From Clarkia xantiana subsp. parviflora (lineage: Eukaryota; Streptophyta; Magnoliopsida; Myrtales; Onagraceae), in assembly GCA_036873135.1 (NCBI GenBank), contig JAPTYO010000003.1, positions 23,026,001 to 23,090,000 on the forward strand: a stretch of DNA of 64,000 nucleotides, read 5' to 3'. The notes beneath the pieces were generated by a model. That model had not been told where the DNA came from, did no database searches, and was given only the letters and a program-made list of their open reading frames with translations. The translations under genes and the position numbers were made by a program. Positions 10,719-23,210 of the stretch are shown here, piece after piece; position 1 is the first letter of the stretch, and every line of letters starts with the position of its first letter.

Positions 10719-13700
10719 TTATTTAGGGGTTTGGCCGACAAGAGAATCCCTGATTCTCTCCACGGTGGAACCAATCAAGTTATTAACCGTGGAGATCGAG
10801 CCAACAGAAAGCTTGGCAGATGGGACCGATTCAACTAAAATTTGGAACGCCACGGTCAGAAGCGATCCATTAGTACCCAGTTCGGTCCCACGATGGGCCA
10901 ATCCATCAGGCATTATCGCGAAACCTGAAGGAAGTAGGGCCACGTAATTCGGGTCCCTACCAGTCAGCACCGAATCCATAGCGATCATATCAACCGGTGC
11001 ATAGATCACAAGCGAACCGGTCGGATCGGTCAAGCTCTCTTGGAGGATCAGTATGTTGCTCTGGCTTGAGTTCGGATTCTGCATAATTGAAGAAACTTCG
11101 ATTAGACTCGTGCTTGGTTAGGGTTTCGGGTAATCGTGAAATTCAAAATCTAAAATGAAGCTCACATTAACTCGCAGTAGAGATACGCAGTTGCCTGGAT
11201 CTCGGCCGTTGGCTATGGGCGCCATTTCTTGAACCGCCCCACCATTAGAGAGAATATCCCACTGCATCACATTTAACCAACATTGAAGAAGTATAAGATT
11301 AAATTACATATTCACCTTTAACATTTTAGAACAGTTAATCAAGTGATGTGTCTAAAATTTCACAGTACAGAAGAAAAAATATGTAAGTGCGCCACTATGT
11401 TTTGGTGCAGAGATGGCAAGATAAGCATGTAAACCACTACAAGAAATTTACTCGTTTGTGGGAAATTTATTTATGAGTGACATATGAGCTTATTTGTAAG
11501 GGAATATTGAATACCCCTTACAAAAACAACATTCAAAATATTTTTAAGAGAATGACTCATAACAAAAAAACTTGGCTAAAAATTTGGGCGGAATTCTTTT
11601 TACAAATTTTGAGTTTTGTAAGAAATTTTCCTTAAAACTTAATATATTTTAATTAAAAATTCTTATAATTTAAAAGGGATTCTTCCATTGAAAAAAATAT
11701 CGCCACAAATTACCAGTTTTCATGCAATGAATGAATGTTAGCTAGGGTTGGAGAGGATTTGGTACCTTGCTTCGAGAATTTTCATCTCGGAGGAAGTCAA
11801 AAACCGTATTCGGGGAAACGGGAAGCCAGAAGGAAGTAGCGGCACTGAGGACGATGCCAGCTGGGCGGCCGGGATCATCCACACTCTTACGGGTCATCAC
11901 CCGAACATTGTCAGCTCCTATTCCGGACAATGTGGTCCATGTGTGGGCTGAGGAGGCACTCACACCAGCACAAAAGCTAATCACCATTCTCTCAGCTAGT
12001 TTCAGCAAGTTCTTTTTTCCTTCTTGGCTTGTTATCACTATTTGCGCCAAAACAATAATATGAATCAGCCAAATGAAAGACTTTTTCAGTTTGATATCAT
12101 ATAACATACATGAAAATGAGATATTTTTTGGATGATTTAGTTGAGAGATAGTTTTCTAAAGGATGAAGCGTACACTATATTACATGCTTTTTTTAATATT
12201 ATTTTATTTATAGTACTAGAGACAACTTTTGGTTCAAGACTAACCTCCAACATCCCCAGTCGGAACAAATGGCGACATGGCACTCGCCAGACGTTCGCAT
12301 TGCCGATCCAAGGTGGAGACCCAACGCTTCGCTCCAAAGGCATGGCCTGAGCTAACAAGCAGCTTGTACAAGTCATGAGCTCCTCTATGATGATCATCCA
12401 CTTCCACATGCTCCACCCAGACAACCTTTAGAATTCATAACCACATTCAATTGATTAATAACAAAGGAACCCAGAAGCCTAAACTAATTAATGAGGTATA
12501 AGTCTTTCCTTCTTATATACTACTGGAAATTATGTTTCCGATTTATCTATTTAATGAGAGACAAATCTGTTAAGTGCAGTACCACATCAGATAGTTTGAA
12601 AGAGTTTGAAAACTATATAAGCTTAATGAGTTACTCCTACTATAACTAATTGATTAACATCATCTGGTTTATATATTGGACATGGGCTTACTCCCAGTTT
12701 TAATCTCCAAACAAAACCATGCACGCAGTTTTCTATATCATATATTCATACTCTAGCTAACACTAATTCTAAACCCTAAGATGCATGGTAAACCCTAATT
12801 ATTTTACCTTTGAGTATTCAGCTCGACCTAATGAGTTGTAAGTCGTCGTCTTTCCTTCTTATATACTACTCAAACTCATGTTTTCGATTTTTCTAATTAT
12901 AATGAGGGACAAACCACACACTATATGTATCATAGATTCATACTCTAACACTAAATTCTAAACCCTAAAATGGTAAACCCTAAATATTTTACCTTGGAGT
13001 ACCCATTGGGCATTTCTTGAATCAAACACCCTGATGGCCTTCTCCTGCAGTTTGATGTTATAGCGGGACGAAGATTGTCCAGTGACACATCAACAACAGC
13101 CCAAGTCCCCTCCCCTTGCTGCTTGCAGTAGCGAACAAAATAGCTTTCACGAGTCGGGACGAACGGAGTTGGGACTTGAAGTTCTGCTGTCATCTGATCA
13201 TGATATAAAGACCAAATATTTTCCATCAATTACATTAAGAAGCAGATTAGTATATGTTATAGTGAGTAATTATTCACTACAAATTGTGAGATTTGATTGT
13301 GGAACTTGTTTTTTTTTTTTAGAACATTTTTAGTGAAAATCATTGATGGTCCTAGACAATTAGTTTTTTTTTTCCCCTAAAATTTCAAGTGTTTCATGCA
13401 TTAAGTTTTGACACGTAATAGAATCTGAAACTAACTCACATAAAGAATCATATTGGTTCCCAACGAAGTATGATTGATATAGCTGGTGTGTTATACAGTT
13501 TATGAGCAATACTGCAAAATGTAAGGTGACAACTAGCCCTAGATAATTAGCTTTGTGTTTTTCCTAAAGAAAATCACACGTTATTTAAATTTTTCTTTAG
13601 TATATATAACTCACCACTTGCAGTGCTCCATTGTAGTTTCCAGCAACCCCAGTTGGAAAAACATCTATTGTATAAGCCCTGGAGACAATCCCAGCAAACA

Positions 13701-16700
13701 CAGTCGACCACTGATTCTGCAAACCTCAAACAGATACCATGAGCTTTCATGAAAATGTCGCGTTGAAACTACTACACATGTACATAAACTTTAATAAATG
13801 ATAAATTTTAGATCATGGCAAAAAAAATGAGAAATTTTATCTCAAAACCTTAAATGTTCGTTAAATGCATGTTTTAAGTCAATGTCCGTTATGCATGACT
13901 TTCAGAATGTTTTAGCTTATACGTGCATTATGAGAATGTTGAAATATGATTAAACCATAATTTCACCTATCAGGTTTAAGGAACAGTTGGTCAAATTGAC
14001 TCATAAAAATTTCATGCATATGTCGTGGTGAAACTACTACATGCATATAAACTGTAATCAATGAGAGTAATTTTAGATGAATCACTTAAATAGCTATCCT
14101 AAAACCTTAATATGTTAGGTAAATGCAGGGTTTAAGACTATATCCTTTATGCATGACCTTACACGTGCATAAAAATGGTGAAATATAAAGATTAAACAAT
14201 GACTTCACCCATCAGGTTTCAGAACAGTTGTTTAAATGACTCGTAAAAAACTTCATAATGAGAATCAAAACATTACCACATCCATGAGGATATCAACAAG
14301 ACTCATGTGGTTCATAGTGACCACAGCAGTCTCCCTCGAGGCTTCGCGTCTAAACCCCGAAGGTGTCGGGCCAATGCCTCTCGGGAAGATCCTAATATAC
14401 TCTTCTTCATCGAGAACAGTTATGTTCGACCCGTCCATTTTGGGTTTCCAGAGAGGCTCGCCGAGTTGTGCCATTTGCACTAATTCCTCCATTGCTGACA
14501 CAGCAAGCTCGATAATCTCGGGCTTATCGGCCTCTGTGGGACCGCTGATTGACTTCACGAGGAGATCGGCTGCTCCACCAAAGAGGTTGCCACATAAGCC
14601 TCGGACACAGGGTATGGGAGTTGCAGGGGCGGAAATGATAGGGTAGTTCATCACCCCCTTGCCTAGGCACCTGGCAGCAATTGCAGAGAGGCGATCGATC
14701 TGAAAATGTTGGGAGTGGAGTTAGTAAACTTTGTGTTAAAATTAATGTGTTTGTTTAAATTAATTAGTTAGTGGCAGTTTAGTAATTAAGCAGAACTTTA
14801 GTTTATCTCCATTAGCTACTATGCTGTGCGTTTTGCATTGTGGTAGCTGCTAGGTATTTTGTGATTGGAGAGAGAATAGTAAGTAAGTGAAAAAAAAAGA
14901 ACAGAGAGTAGAATTAGAACAGAGAGATGCAAAGGTGAGGGGGGCGGCACTAGTGTCTTCCATCCATGGCAAACTATGCCAAATTCAAGTGAAGTAAAAT
15001 ATGTTAATTATTGGGTGTTGTTTATTGTGTTAGTGTTAGTATTATTGCTCCCTAAAATCCAACAGATTGGTATCAGAGCTTAGTCGATTGAGTGTTTGGG
15101 CGAGTTAGGGTTTGACGAAAAGCAAACCGGAGCAAATCAAGCAATTGGAGAAGAAATCAAGCTTCTATGGCGGGATCGAGCGAGCAAGGAGTGTCGATTC
15201 CTATCTTCAATTGAGAAAACTATGATTATTGGAGTTTGAAGGTAAAAACTATCTTTAGATTTCTAGATGTATGGGATATTGTTGAAAATGGATTTGAGGA
15301 GCCCGTTGATATAGCTATGTTGAGTGATGCCGATAAGAAAGAGTTGAGAGATACTAGGAGAAGAGATGCTAAAGCTCTTGCACTTATACAACAAGCTATG
15401 ACGGAATCATTGTTTCCGCGAATTATGAGATGTGATACGGCACATGACGCTTGGAGTACTTTGCTAGATGAGTACCAAGGAAATGCAAGGGTTAGAGCTA
15501 TTAAATTGCAAACTTTGCGAGCCAAATTAGAAAATTTGAAGATGAGTGAAGGTGAAAGGTTGAAGGACTACTTCAATCGGGTAACCGATATTGGTAGTCA
15601 AATGAGTTTATATGGAGAAGAAGTTAGGGATAAAAGGCTTGTTGAGAAGATTTTGATTAGCTTGACCGAGAAGTATGATACAATTGTGTCGGTTATTGAG
15701 GAAACTAGAGATTTGTCAACATTGTCCGTTCGTGACTTGATGGCATCATTGTTGGCATATGAACAAAGGTTGTTAAGACACTCCGACAAATCAATTGAGA
15801 GTGCTTTACAATCTAAGTTAAATTTGGCCACAAAACCGAGAGAGCAATCATCTCCGGAGCATCGAGGAGGTGAGTCTTCACGAGGTGGAAAATTTGGCCA
15901 AGGAAGAGGAAGAGGTCAAAGTGGAAGAGGAAGAGGTAGCTTTGATAGAAGTTACACCGCGGGAAGCTCGGGGAAGACGTGTCATATTTGCAAGAGAAGT
16001 GGTCATTTCGAGAAAGATTGTTGGTTTAAGGGAAAGCCGCAATGTCATAATTGCAAGAAGTTTGGGCATGTGCAAAGAGATTGTAGGTTCAAGAATGAGC
16101 AAGCGAATGTCTCCGAAGAGAAGAATGACAATCATGATTATGGAGTGCTCTTGGCCGATTGTCAAGTAGCATTCGAGAAGAAAGATGAAGTGTGGTTGCT
16201 TGATAGTGGTTGTAGCAATCATATGTCTAGTGATCGGAGCATCTTCACGAAGATAGATGAAGAGGTGAATGCCAAAGTGAAGATGGGAAATGGAGCACTA
16301 GTACAAGCGGTCGGGAAAGGTACGATTCCTATCCAAACAAAGGAGGGAATGAGTTTTATTAGTGATGTGTTGCTTGTTCCCGACTTAGACCAAAATTTGC
16401 TAAGTGTTGGTCAACTTGTGGAGAAAGGATATGGTGTATATTTTGAAGATGGTGGGTGCACCATTTATGACAAGAAGAATGACATGAAGTTGATCACAAA
16501 GATAAAGATGACAAAAGGTAGAAGTTTCCCATTAAGTTTGAATTATGGGGGAGATGTTGCATTGAAGGCACATGTTAGTGATGGGTCTTGGCTATGGCAC
16601 AAAAGACTTGGGCATTTGTATTTCAATGGAATGAAGTTGTTGAAAGAGAAGAATATGGTTTATGGGTTGCCTAGAATTGAAGAGAAAGTTGGTGTATGTG

Positions 16701-19700
16701 AAGGGTGTGCCATGGGGAAGCATCACCGAGATCCTTTTCCGAAAGGAGGAGCATGGAGAGCAAAAAGGCCATTAGAGTTAGTTCATACCGATGTGTGTGG
16801 ACCGATGAGAACTACTTCTCAAGGAGGTAATCGGTATTTCATATTGTTTATCGATGATTACACAAGGATGACTTGGATTTATTTCTTGAAACAAAAATCC
16901 GAGGTCTTTGGTGTATTTAGAAGATTCAAAGTGTTTGTTGAGAAGCAAAGTGGCCGATATATAAAAGTGTTGAGGAGTGATCGGGGAAAAAATACAACTC
17001 CCGAGAATTTGACAAGTTTTGTGCAGATGAAGGCATAGAACGACAACTAACGGTTGGTTACTCCCCGCAACAAAATGGAGTTTCCGAGAGGAAGAATCAA
17101 ACCGTGGTTGAGATGGGCAAAACAATGCTCAAGGAGAAAAGGTTACCAGATACGTTTTGGGCCGAAGCGATGTCTACGGCAGTGTACTTGTTGAATAGAT
17201 GCCCGACAAAGGCAGTTCAAAACAAGACACCACTTGAGGCTTGGTGCAAGAAGAAGCCTTCGGTGAAGCATTTGAGAGTTTTTGGGTGTATTTGCTACGC
17301 TCAAATTCCGAAAGAAAAGAGAACAAAGCTTGATGATACAAGTGAGAAGTGTATCTTCTTGGGGTACGACTCGACATCTAAGGGCTATCGATTGTATAGC
17401 TTGCATAAGGAGAAAATCATCATCAATAGAGATGTGTTGTTTGATGAAGATGCGAGTTGGGATTGGAAAGAAAAGCAAGTTCAAAAAGAGGTTATTGTTC
17501 ATAAAGAAGAGGTTGGAGGTGAAGAAGAGCATGTTGCAGACTCTCCACCTACATCACCTAGAGTCGATCCATCATCGCCATCGAGCAATGGTTCGGGTTC
17601 TAGTTCATCTACTTCGAGTAGCACACCGAGGAAGTTGAGAAGACTATCCGAAGTTTATGCGACATGTAATGTGTGCATAGTTGAGCCGGAAAGCTTTGAA
17701 GAAGCTATCCAAGAAGAAGCGTGGAAGAAAGCCATGGAAGAAGAGTTGCACATGATTGAGAAGAACAAGACTTGGGAGCTGGTAGACAAGCCAGTTGAGA
17801 GAGATGTTGTTGGGGTGAAGTGGATCTACAAAGTGAAGCACAATCCCGATGGTTCGGTCTTGAAGAACAAAGCAAGACTTGTGGCTAAAGGGTACTTACA
17901 GCAGGCTGGGGTCGACTACCATGAGACATATGCTCCAGTTTCGCGTAAGGATACAATCCGGATCCTCATAGCACTTGCAGCTCAGAAAGGTTGGTTGCTA
18001 TACCAACTTGATGTGAAGTCGGCTTTCTTGAATGGTGTGTTGGAAGAAGAAATATATGTTGAGCAACCGAAAGGGTTTGTGAAAGAAGGAGAAGAAGAGA
18101 AAGTGTACAAGCTAAAAAAGGCTTTGTACGGGTTGAAGCAAGCACCTCGACAGTGGTATAGTCAGATCGACAACTATTTCACTTGTCATGGATTCGAGAA
18201 GAGTAAAAGCGAGCCCACTCTCTACGTGAAGAAACAAGGTAATTCAATTCTTATTGTTGCCATATATGTCGATGATTTGATTTTCACCGGCAATGATGAG
18301 AAGTTGATTAGTGAGTTCAAGAATGACATGATGAAGACATATGAGACGAGTGATATGGGTTTGCTACATTATTTTCTTGGCTTGGAGATTGATCAAAAAG
18401 ATGATGGTGTGTTTGTTTGCCAAAAGAGGTATGCCGAGAATATGTTGAAGAGGTTTCATATGTTTGGTTGCAAAACAATGGCAACACCACTTGCTTCAAA
18501 TGAGAAGTTGTGGAAAGAAGATGGAGGAAGAAAAGTGGATTGCACATATTTCAGGAGTATTGTGGGTAGTTTGATGTATCTTACTGCCACGAGACCGGAT
18601 ATCATGTTTGCTTCGAGCATGTTGTCGAAATTCATGAGTAATCCGAGTCATTTTCACCTTGGAGCCGCCAAACGAGTTCTCCGTTATGTACGAGGGACCT
18701 TGGCATATGGTATCAAGTATGAAAGAGATGATGAGTTGAAGCTAATGAGCTTTTGTGATAGTGATTGGGCCGGTTGTAGAGATGATATGAAGAGTACATC
18801 CGGTTATGTGTTTTCACTTGGTTCGGGTGTGTTTTCTTGGCAATCGAAGAAACAAGAATCGGTTGCACAATCATCGGCGGAAGCGGAATACATTTCTGCG
18901 GCTATGACATGTTCTCAAGCCGTGTGGCTAAGGAGAATTTTGGAGGACATTGGCGAGAAGCAAGACAATGCGACACCAATGTTATGCGATAGCAAATCAG
19001 CTATTGCGATGGCGAAGAATCCGGTGTATAGCAGCAGGACGAGGCATATTGCGGTCAAGTATCATCACATTCGAGAGAAGATCGAAGAAGGAGAAATCCA
19101 GATGATGTACTTGAAGACCGAAGATCAAGTTGCGGACATTTTCACTAAGGCGTTACCTAAAGACAAGTTCGAGAAGTTCCGTGAGCTATTAGGAGTTGAA
19201 GAACAACACATTAAGGGGGAGTGTTAAAATTAATGTGTTTGTTTAAATTAATTAGTTAGTGGCAGTTTAGTAATTAAGCAGAACTTTAGTTTATCTCCAT
19301 TAGCTACTATGCTGTGCGTTTTGCATTGTGGTAGCTGCTAGGTATTTTGTGATTGGAGAGAGAATAGTAAGTAAGTGAAAAAAAAAGAACAGAGAGTAGA
19401 ATTAGAACAGAGAGATGCAAAGGTGAGGGGGGCGGCACTAGTGTCTTCCATCCATGGCAAACTATGCCAAATTCAAGTGAAGTAAAATATGTTAATTATT
19501 GGGTGTTGTTTATTGTGTTAGTGTTAGTATTATTGCTCCCTAAAATCCAACACTTTGCACATAATACAGTTTAGATTGTGTTGAAGTTGATATTACCAAT
19601 AGATTAGTTTATAGTTAATATTAGCAATAGATTAGCTTAGTTCTTAAAAAAATCATGATTTAATAAAAATTATTAATATTAAGATGAGATTCATTACAAG

Positions 19701-22700
19701 AAATCTAGTTGTTTGTGAGTGATTTATTTCTAAAAGACACATATAAACATATTTGTAAGAGAATATTGAAAAACTCTTACAAATACAATATTAAAAAAAA
19801 TCATAAGGGAATTACTCTAAACAACAAGTCTTACTAAAATTTATGAGGAAATCCTCTTACAATTTTTTTTATATTTTTTTTTATTTTGTAATAAATTTCC
19901 CTCGAAATTAATAAATCCATTAAAACAATAATCTATGAGGGATTATTTCTTTTGAAAATAAGGTGTCACAAACTATCAATTTTCTTATAGTGATTGTTGT
20001 TGAGGGGGATAAAAGATGATTATAATGAAGGAGGTGCATTTGAAGAATAAGCTCAATCTCTTTATAATGTAGCGATATACATTTAAATAATTTTATATTT
20101 ATTATTATTAGTAGTATAGTATGGATAATATCTAAATTTATTAATATATAAATATAATAACAGTAGTCAGGCATTAATCATGCAAAAAAACAGTAAGTAT
20201 AATAAATTTTAAAAAAATTATGTTATAAAAGAAATCATAACGTATTGATCATGATGATATATATAGATAATTAAGTATGTGTAAGTATGGATGCATATAT
20301 AATTAAGGTACGTACCTCTTGTCTGAGACGGGCATTGTCCATCTTGAGCTGGTGTTCCAGGTACAAGAGCTGTCCTTGAGCAGTAGAGCCACAGCCAGGG
20401 CAAGCCGCGGTGCATAGGGCTTCTCTGTACCTCATGTTATCATCTCTAAGCTTCTCGTTTTCAGCCCTCAGATTTAGGTTTTCATTGCGCTCATGTTGTG
20501 TCTGCACACCATCACCACACATTTTAATTACTTACACAATATAAATTAACCTTTTTTAAAGAAACATAGAGACACGAGTTCATTTCTCATAAAAAGATAA
20601 ATTTTTTGAACCAATAGTATATATGTATTTACAAAATAATTCACTATTAGGACAGATACACCTTTCAGACAAATGATTTATGAAAACGTATTTGATCAAA
20701 CAATTAATTAAACATTGTATACATACATGTGATTCAATTTTTAAAGTAACATAGAGACACAAATTCATTTCTAAAAAAATATAATTTTTTTGAACCAATA
20801 ATGTATATGTGTTGACAAAATTATTCACTAATAGGAGTTAGGACACATACCCTTTTCAGTCCAACAATTTACAGACAAATGCATTTATGAAAACGTATTT
20901 AATCAAACAATTAATTAAACATTGTATATATACATGTGATCCAATTTTTAAGGCAATACAGAGACACAAATTCTTTTTTTAGAAAAAAATGAACATTTCG
21001 AGTATATATTAACAAAATCATTTACAAATAAGACAGATATACACCTTTTAAACCGACATAATACATACAACAAAAATTTATTAGTTCAGATAATTAATTA
21101 AACACCTGCTCAATTAATTAATCCAATTAAACATAGGACTGAAGGTAGTTTCAAAGCAAATATATATATGAATTAGAGCATAATATATGTTTATACCTTC
21201 ATCTGGGTGCGCTTGTTTTGGAACCAAAACTTGACCTGCAATGGCTCAAGCCCTAACTGCATACTGAGATCCTTCCTCTGCTTTTCGTCAGGGTGAGGAC
21301 ACTCCCTGAAGAACCTATCAACCATCCATTCAAATTTCAAAATAAGTTATAAAGTAACCTGAAATTCACTATAAGAAATCTAATTGTTTGTAGGAGAAAT
21401 TAATATATTTGTAAGTGTAATAGTGAAAATCATTTGCAAATATCGTGTTCCAAATAATTTTTCAAAAGACTGACTTATAAAAAAAACAGTCTCTAGAAAA
21501 TATATTGAAAAATGTAAAGAAAATCTCTAATAAAATTTTAATATTTGCAATTGATATTCCTTATAACTTAATAAATTTACGGAAATTTATAAATTCTTAT
21601 GGATTGTTTCCCAAAAGAATTCCCTTCACAAATTGTTGATTTTCTTGTATTGATTTATCACACTTTGTCAATACATTTCATTCAATTCCGAAGCTTAATC
21701 AATGACACATTGAATTCAATGCACTATAAAGTAACTAGAATTCATTACAAATCTAGTTGTTGTGAGAAATTCTTTCATAAAGAAAGTTAATATATTTGTA
21801 AAGGTAATTATACTAACAATCATTTGCAAATATCACATTCCATTAATTTCTCTTAGACTAACTTCTAACAAACAAAAAAAACCCTTAAAATATTAAAATT
21901 TATAATAAAATTTTGATCTTATTTTGCTTAAAACAATAAATTTATTGGAAATCCTTATAAATTCTAAGGAATGATTTCGGTTAGAAATATTTCTTCACAA
22001 AATTGTTGACTGTATTGTATTGTATTGATTGTCACACTTTTTAAATCAATTTCATTCAATTCTAAGGAATGATTTCAGTTAGAAAATTTCCTTCACAAAA
22101 ATGTTGATTTTCTTGTATTGACTATCACACTTTTTAAATCCATTTCATTTAATTCAAAAGCTTCAAATTAACACATTGAATTCAATGCATTAAATAAGAT
22201 CCTTACGCCTCCATCTCCTGAATCTGGAATTGGGTGTGGCGGTGGTACCGCTTCTTCCTCCTACGTCTGGCACCATCCCTAGAACCCTCTCCACTTTCTT
22301 CATGATTGTCACTGCTTGACCCAAATTCAAACAGAGAAAACCCGCCATAATCAGACATGCCTTGCTGGTTTGATATGTCCATTTGAAGCAGCTGCTCATC
22401 CATCAAGTTTGAATCAAACTCATGATTCTGCAAATCAATATCAATCAATATCCTTCCAAAAAAATATCATATTTCAGCAAATCTAACACCGTATATACGA
22501 AATCGCAAACCGCGATCTAGAAATCCTAGCAATCAATCGGGAAAACCAATGGTCCAGATCCGAATTTCCAGAAATGAAGCCTTTTAAATATATATAATAG
22601 GTTTATTTTGATATTGGTTGAAGGGTGAATTTATTGTGCTGATACAGCTAGCTAGGTTTAATTTGATCGAGAATTAGGGTTTCCATGCAAATGCAGACCA

Positions 22701-23075
22701 GTGTTGATCAGTCTACGCGTTTTCACACAAATCGATAAGGATTTTTAAGGCTCAACCTTAGTGTTGACTTAAGAGTGGAAATCTGTAACAAAATTTCAGA
22801 TCTTTATCAACCACACAAGAACACAAACCCATCAACCACATATCAACCACACAAGAACACAAACCCAGAATTCAAAAACAAAATGTCAGAAATGCAAGAT
22901 GGTAAAAAAATTTAATAACATTATACATTTATTGTCTATACCAAAAATTATAAGATTCATCTAAGGTAAAAAATTTGTAGACCTGGCTTTGAGAACGATT
23001 AGGAATCGATCTGTAGCCGCCGAGGTCTCCGTTATTCCCGATCATCGAAGGCGGCATGTTTCTTCTTGGAAACAT
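10719..23075 (-). CDS. HDG2: HD-ZIP class IV homeodomain-leucine zipper-START transcription factor, HDG2-like, 11 exons
   Basis: Exons in transcription order: 22983-23075, 22207-22427, 21197-21314, 20316-20501, 14277-14699, 13615-13716, 12993-13193, 12245-12425, 11766-12037, 11166-11261, 10719-11078. They join in frame to 2253 nt, 750 residues plus TAA, the usual family length. Homeodomain about 89-144, with recognition helix [13 protein letters not shown]. Zipper-loop-zipper about 145-206, with C178-P-G-C181. START about 265-495, with MEELVQMA and FPRGIG. The conserved C-terminal region has RCERLAS-like, DDPGRP and FLRDENSR motifs and ends near 750. HD-ZIP IV proteins are nuclear epidermal-fate regulators. 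QIQEMEAFF, RYREAL and [14 protein letters not shown] point to HDG2, linked to stomatal and epidermal identity; orthology is inference. Intron 4 carries a 4.8-kb copia element in antisense orientation. All donors and acceptors are GT-AG, and no lesion is seen. Confidence 0.93.
11435..11729. mobile_element. CACTA-type MITE in an HD-ZIP intron (copy a)
   Basis: Begins cactacaagaaattta and ends with a diverged complement (ttttcatgcaatg). Internal themes (gtttgtggg, catatttgtaag, gaaattttcc) match the copies at 19692, 21367 and 21743. Non-coding. It lies in the intron between the exons at 11766-12037 and 11166-11261. Confidence 0.65.
14701..14733 (-). promoter_or_regulatory. Surviving 3' splice region of HD-ZIP intron 4
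   Basis: Only 33 bp of original intron lie between the copia insertion and the acceptor AG. On the minus strand this stub holds a perfect TACTAAC branch-point-like heptamer (14720-14726) and ends cattttcag. Because the target duplication ctttg is part of the stub, the branch site was left whole. A cryptic or altered acceptor remains possible. Confidence 0.6.
14734..15064 (+). repeat. 5' LTR of the copia element
   Basis: 331 bp, TG...CA ends. By eye it is identical to the LTR at 19222-19552, including the nine-A run. Identical LTRs point to a very recent insertion. Confidence 0.95.
15068..15079 (+). other. Copia primer binding site
   Basis: TGGTATCAGAGC, complementary to the initiator methionine tRNA 3' end, three bases after the 5' LTR. 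Confidence 0.9.
15167..17038 (+). pseudogene. Copia gag-pol part 1: gag, zinc knuckles, protease, integrase N-terminal part
   Basis: The natural ATG is at 15167, but codon 16 is TGA (15212-15214), so the open stretch starts after it. Downstream are a UBN2-type gag ([29 protein letters not shown]), a Gly/Arg-rich linker, and two CCHC knuckles ([14 protein letters not shown] and [14 protein letters not shown]). A retropepsin site [11 protein letters not shown] follows, then GAG-pre-integrase (LWHKRLGHL) and the start of the integrase core ([18 protein letters not shown]). The frame breaks in a short A-run near 16987-16992, and false codons lead to TAG at 17036. A shift by one base there resumes the integrase reading. 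The rest is undamaged. Confidence 0.9.
17104..19227 (+). pseudogene. Copia gag-pol part 2: integrase C-terminal part, reverse transcriptase, RNase H
   Basis: Continues the polyprotein after the frame break. It carries the integrase C-terminal part ([31 protein letters not shown]), a Ser-rich linker, and the reverse transcriptase ([34 protein letters not shown], catalytic YVDDL). RNase H follows ([18 protein letters not shown]), ending at about 19226, inside the first bases of the 3' LTR. This half has no stops or frameshifts. As it lacks its own start, it would be made only if the upstream break were bypassed. The lineage within copia was not settled. Confidence 0.92.
19222..19552 (+). repeat. 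3' LTR of the copia element
   Basis: 331 bp, same ends and by-eye identical sequence to 14734-15064. It is followed by the second copy of the target duplication ctttg. Confidence 0.95.
19692..19992. mobile_element. CACTA-type MITE in HD-ZIP intron 4 (copy b)
   Basis: Ends cattacaagaaat and ttttcttatagtg are inverted repeats. Three-base duplications att flank it (19689-19691, 19993-19995), the size expected for CACTA transposition. Non-coding, about 300 bp. Confidence 0.75.
20561..21090. repeat. 185-bp tandem repeat in an HD-ZIP intron
   Basis: Two and a half copies of a unit with atagagacac at 20566 and 20751 and a variant at 20958. Shared themes are ttttttgaaccaata, atgaaaacgtattt, aacaattaattaaac and tacatgtga. 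The second copy is longer by an internal duplication near 20840-20880. It lies in intron 3 (20502-21196), between the exons at 21197-21314 and 20316-20501. Confidence 0.85.
21367..21652. mobile_element. CACTA-type MITE in an HD-ZIP intron (copy c)
   Basis: Ends cactataagaaatc and ttttcttgtattg form inverted repeats, with att duplications on both sides (21364-21366, 21653-21655). Internal sequence is related to copies b and d. Confidence 0.75.
21743..22027. mobile_element. CACTA-type MITE in an HD-ZIP intron (copy d) with duplicated flank
   Basis: Starts cattacaaatctag and ends tgtattg with att duplications (21740-21742, 22028-22030). The flank after copies c and d (tcacactt, tttcattcaattc, cacattgaattcaatgca) is itself repeated, and a third partial 3' end lies at 22055-22125. 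So MITE and flank were copied together at least once. Confidence 0.7.
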
Positions 23076-23210
23076 GATCCTACGTTACACTTGAGAGGAG
23101 CTAGAAAACCGTAGCCGCTCTCTGTCTCTCTATGTCTCTTGTGGAGGCTGTGTATTCTTTTTTAACCCTAGCTGGCTATAAGCAGGGTATATATATACTA
23201 GCAGAAGGGG
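23076..23210 (-). promoter_or_regulatory. Core promoter and 5' UTR of the HD-ZIP IV gene
   Basis: On the minus strand a TATA-like tagtatatatatacc lies at 23186-23200, about 115-125 bp upstream of the ATG. A CT-rich leader (gagagacagagagcggc) follows. I found no exact L1 box (TAAATGYA) in the adjacent kilobase. The start site is inferred. Confidence 0.5.

Larger units (their letters stand above)
14734..19552 (+). mobile_element. Structurally complete Ty1/copia retrotransposon in HD-ZIP intron 4
   Basis: Two 331-bp LTRs flank a 4157-bp interior. Both start TGTTAAAATT and end AATCCAACA. Target duplication ctttg is at 14729-14733 and 19553-19557. The primer site TGGTATCAGAGC lies at 15068-15079, and a purine tract ttaaggggga precedes the 3' LTR. 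The interior encodes one gag-pol polyprotein in the order gag, zinc knuckles, protease, integrase, RT, RNase H. It is broken by one stop codon and one frameshift. It lies antisense to the host gene. Confidence 0.97.

Noticed and set aside
10719..23075. HD-ZIP IV locus as a pseudogene broken by the copia insertion
   Set aside because: All eleven exons join to one 750-residue frame with GT-AG sites, and the insertion is intronic.
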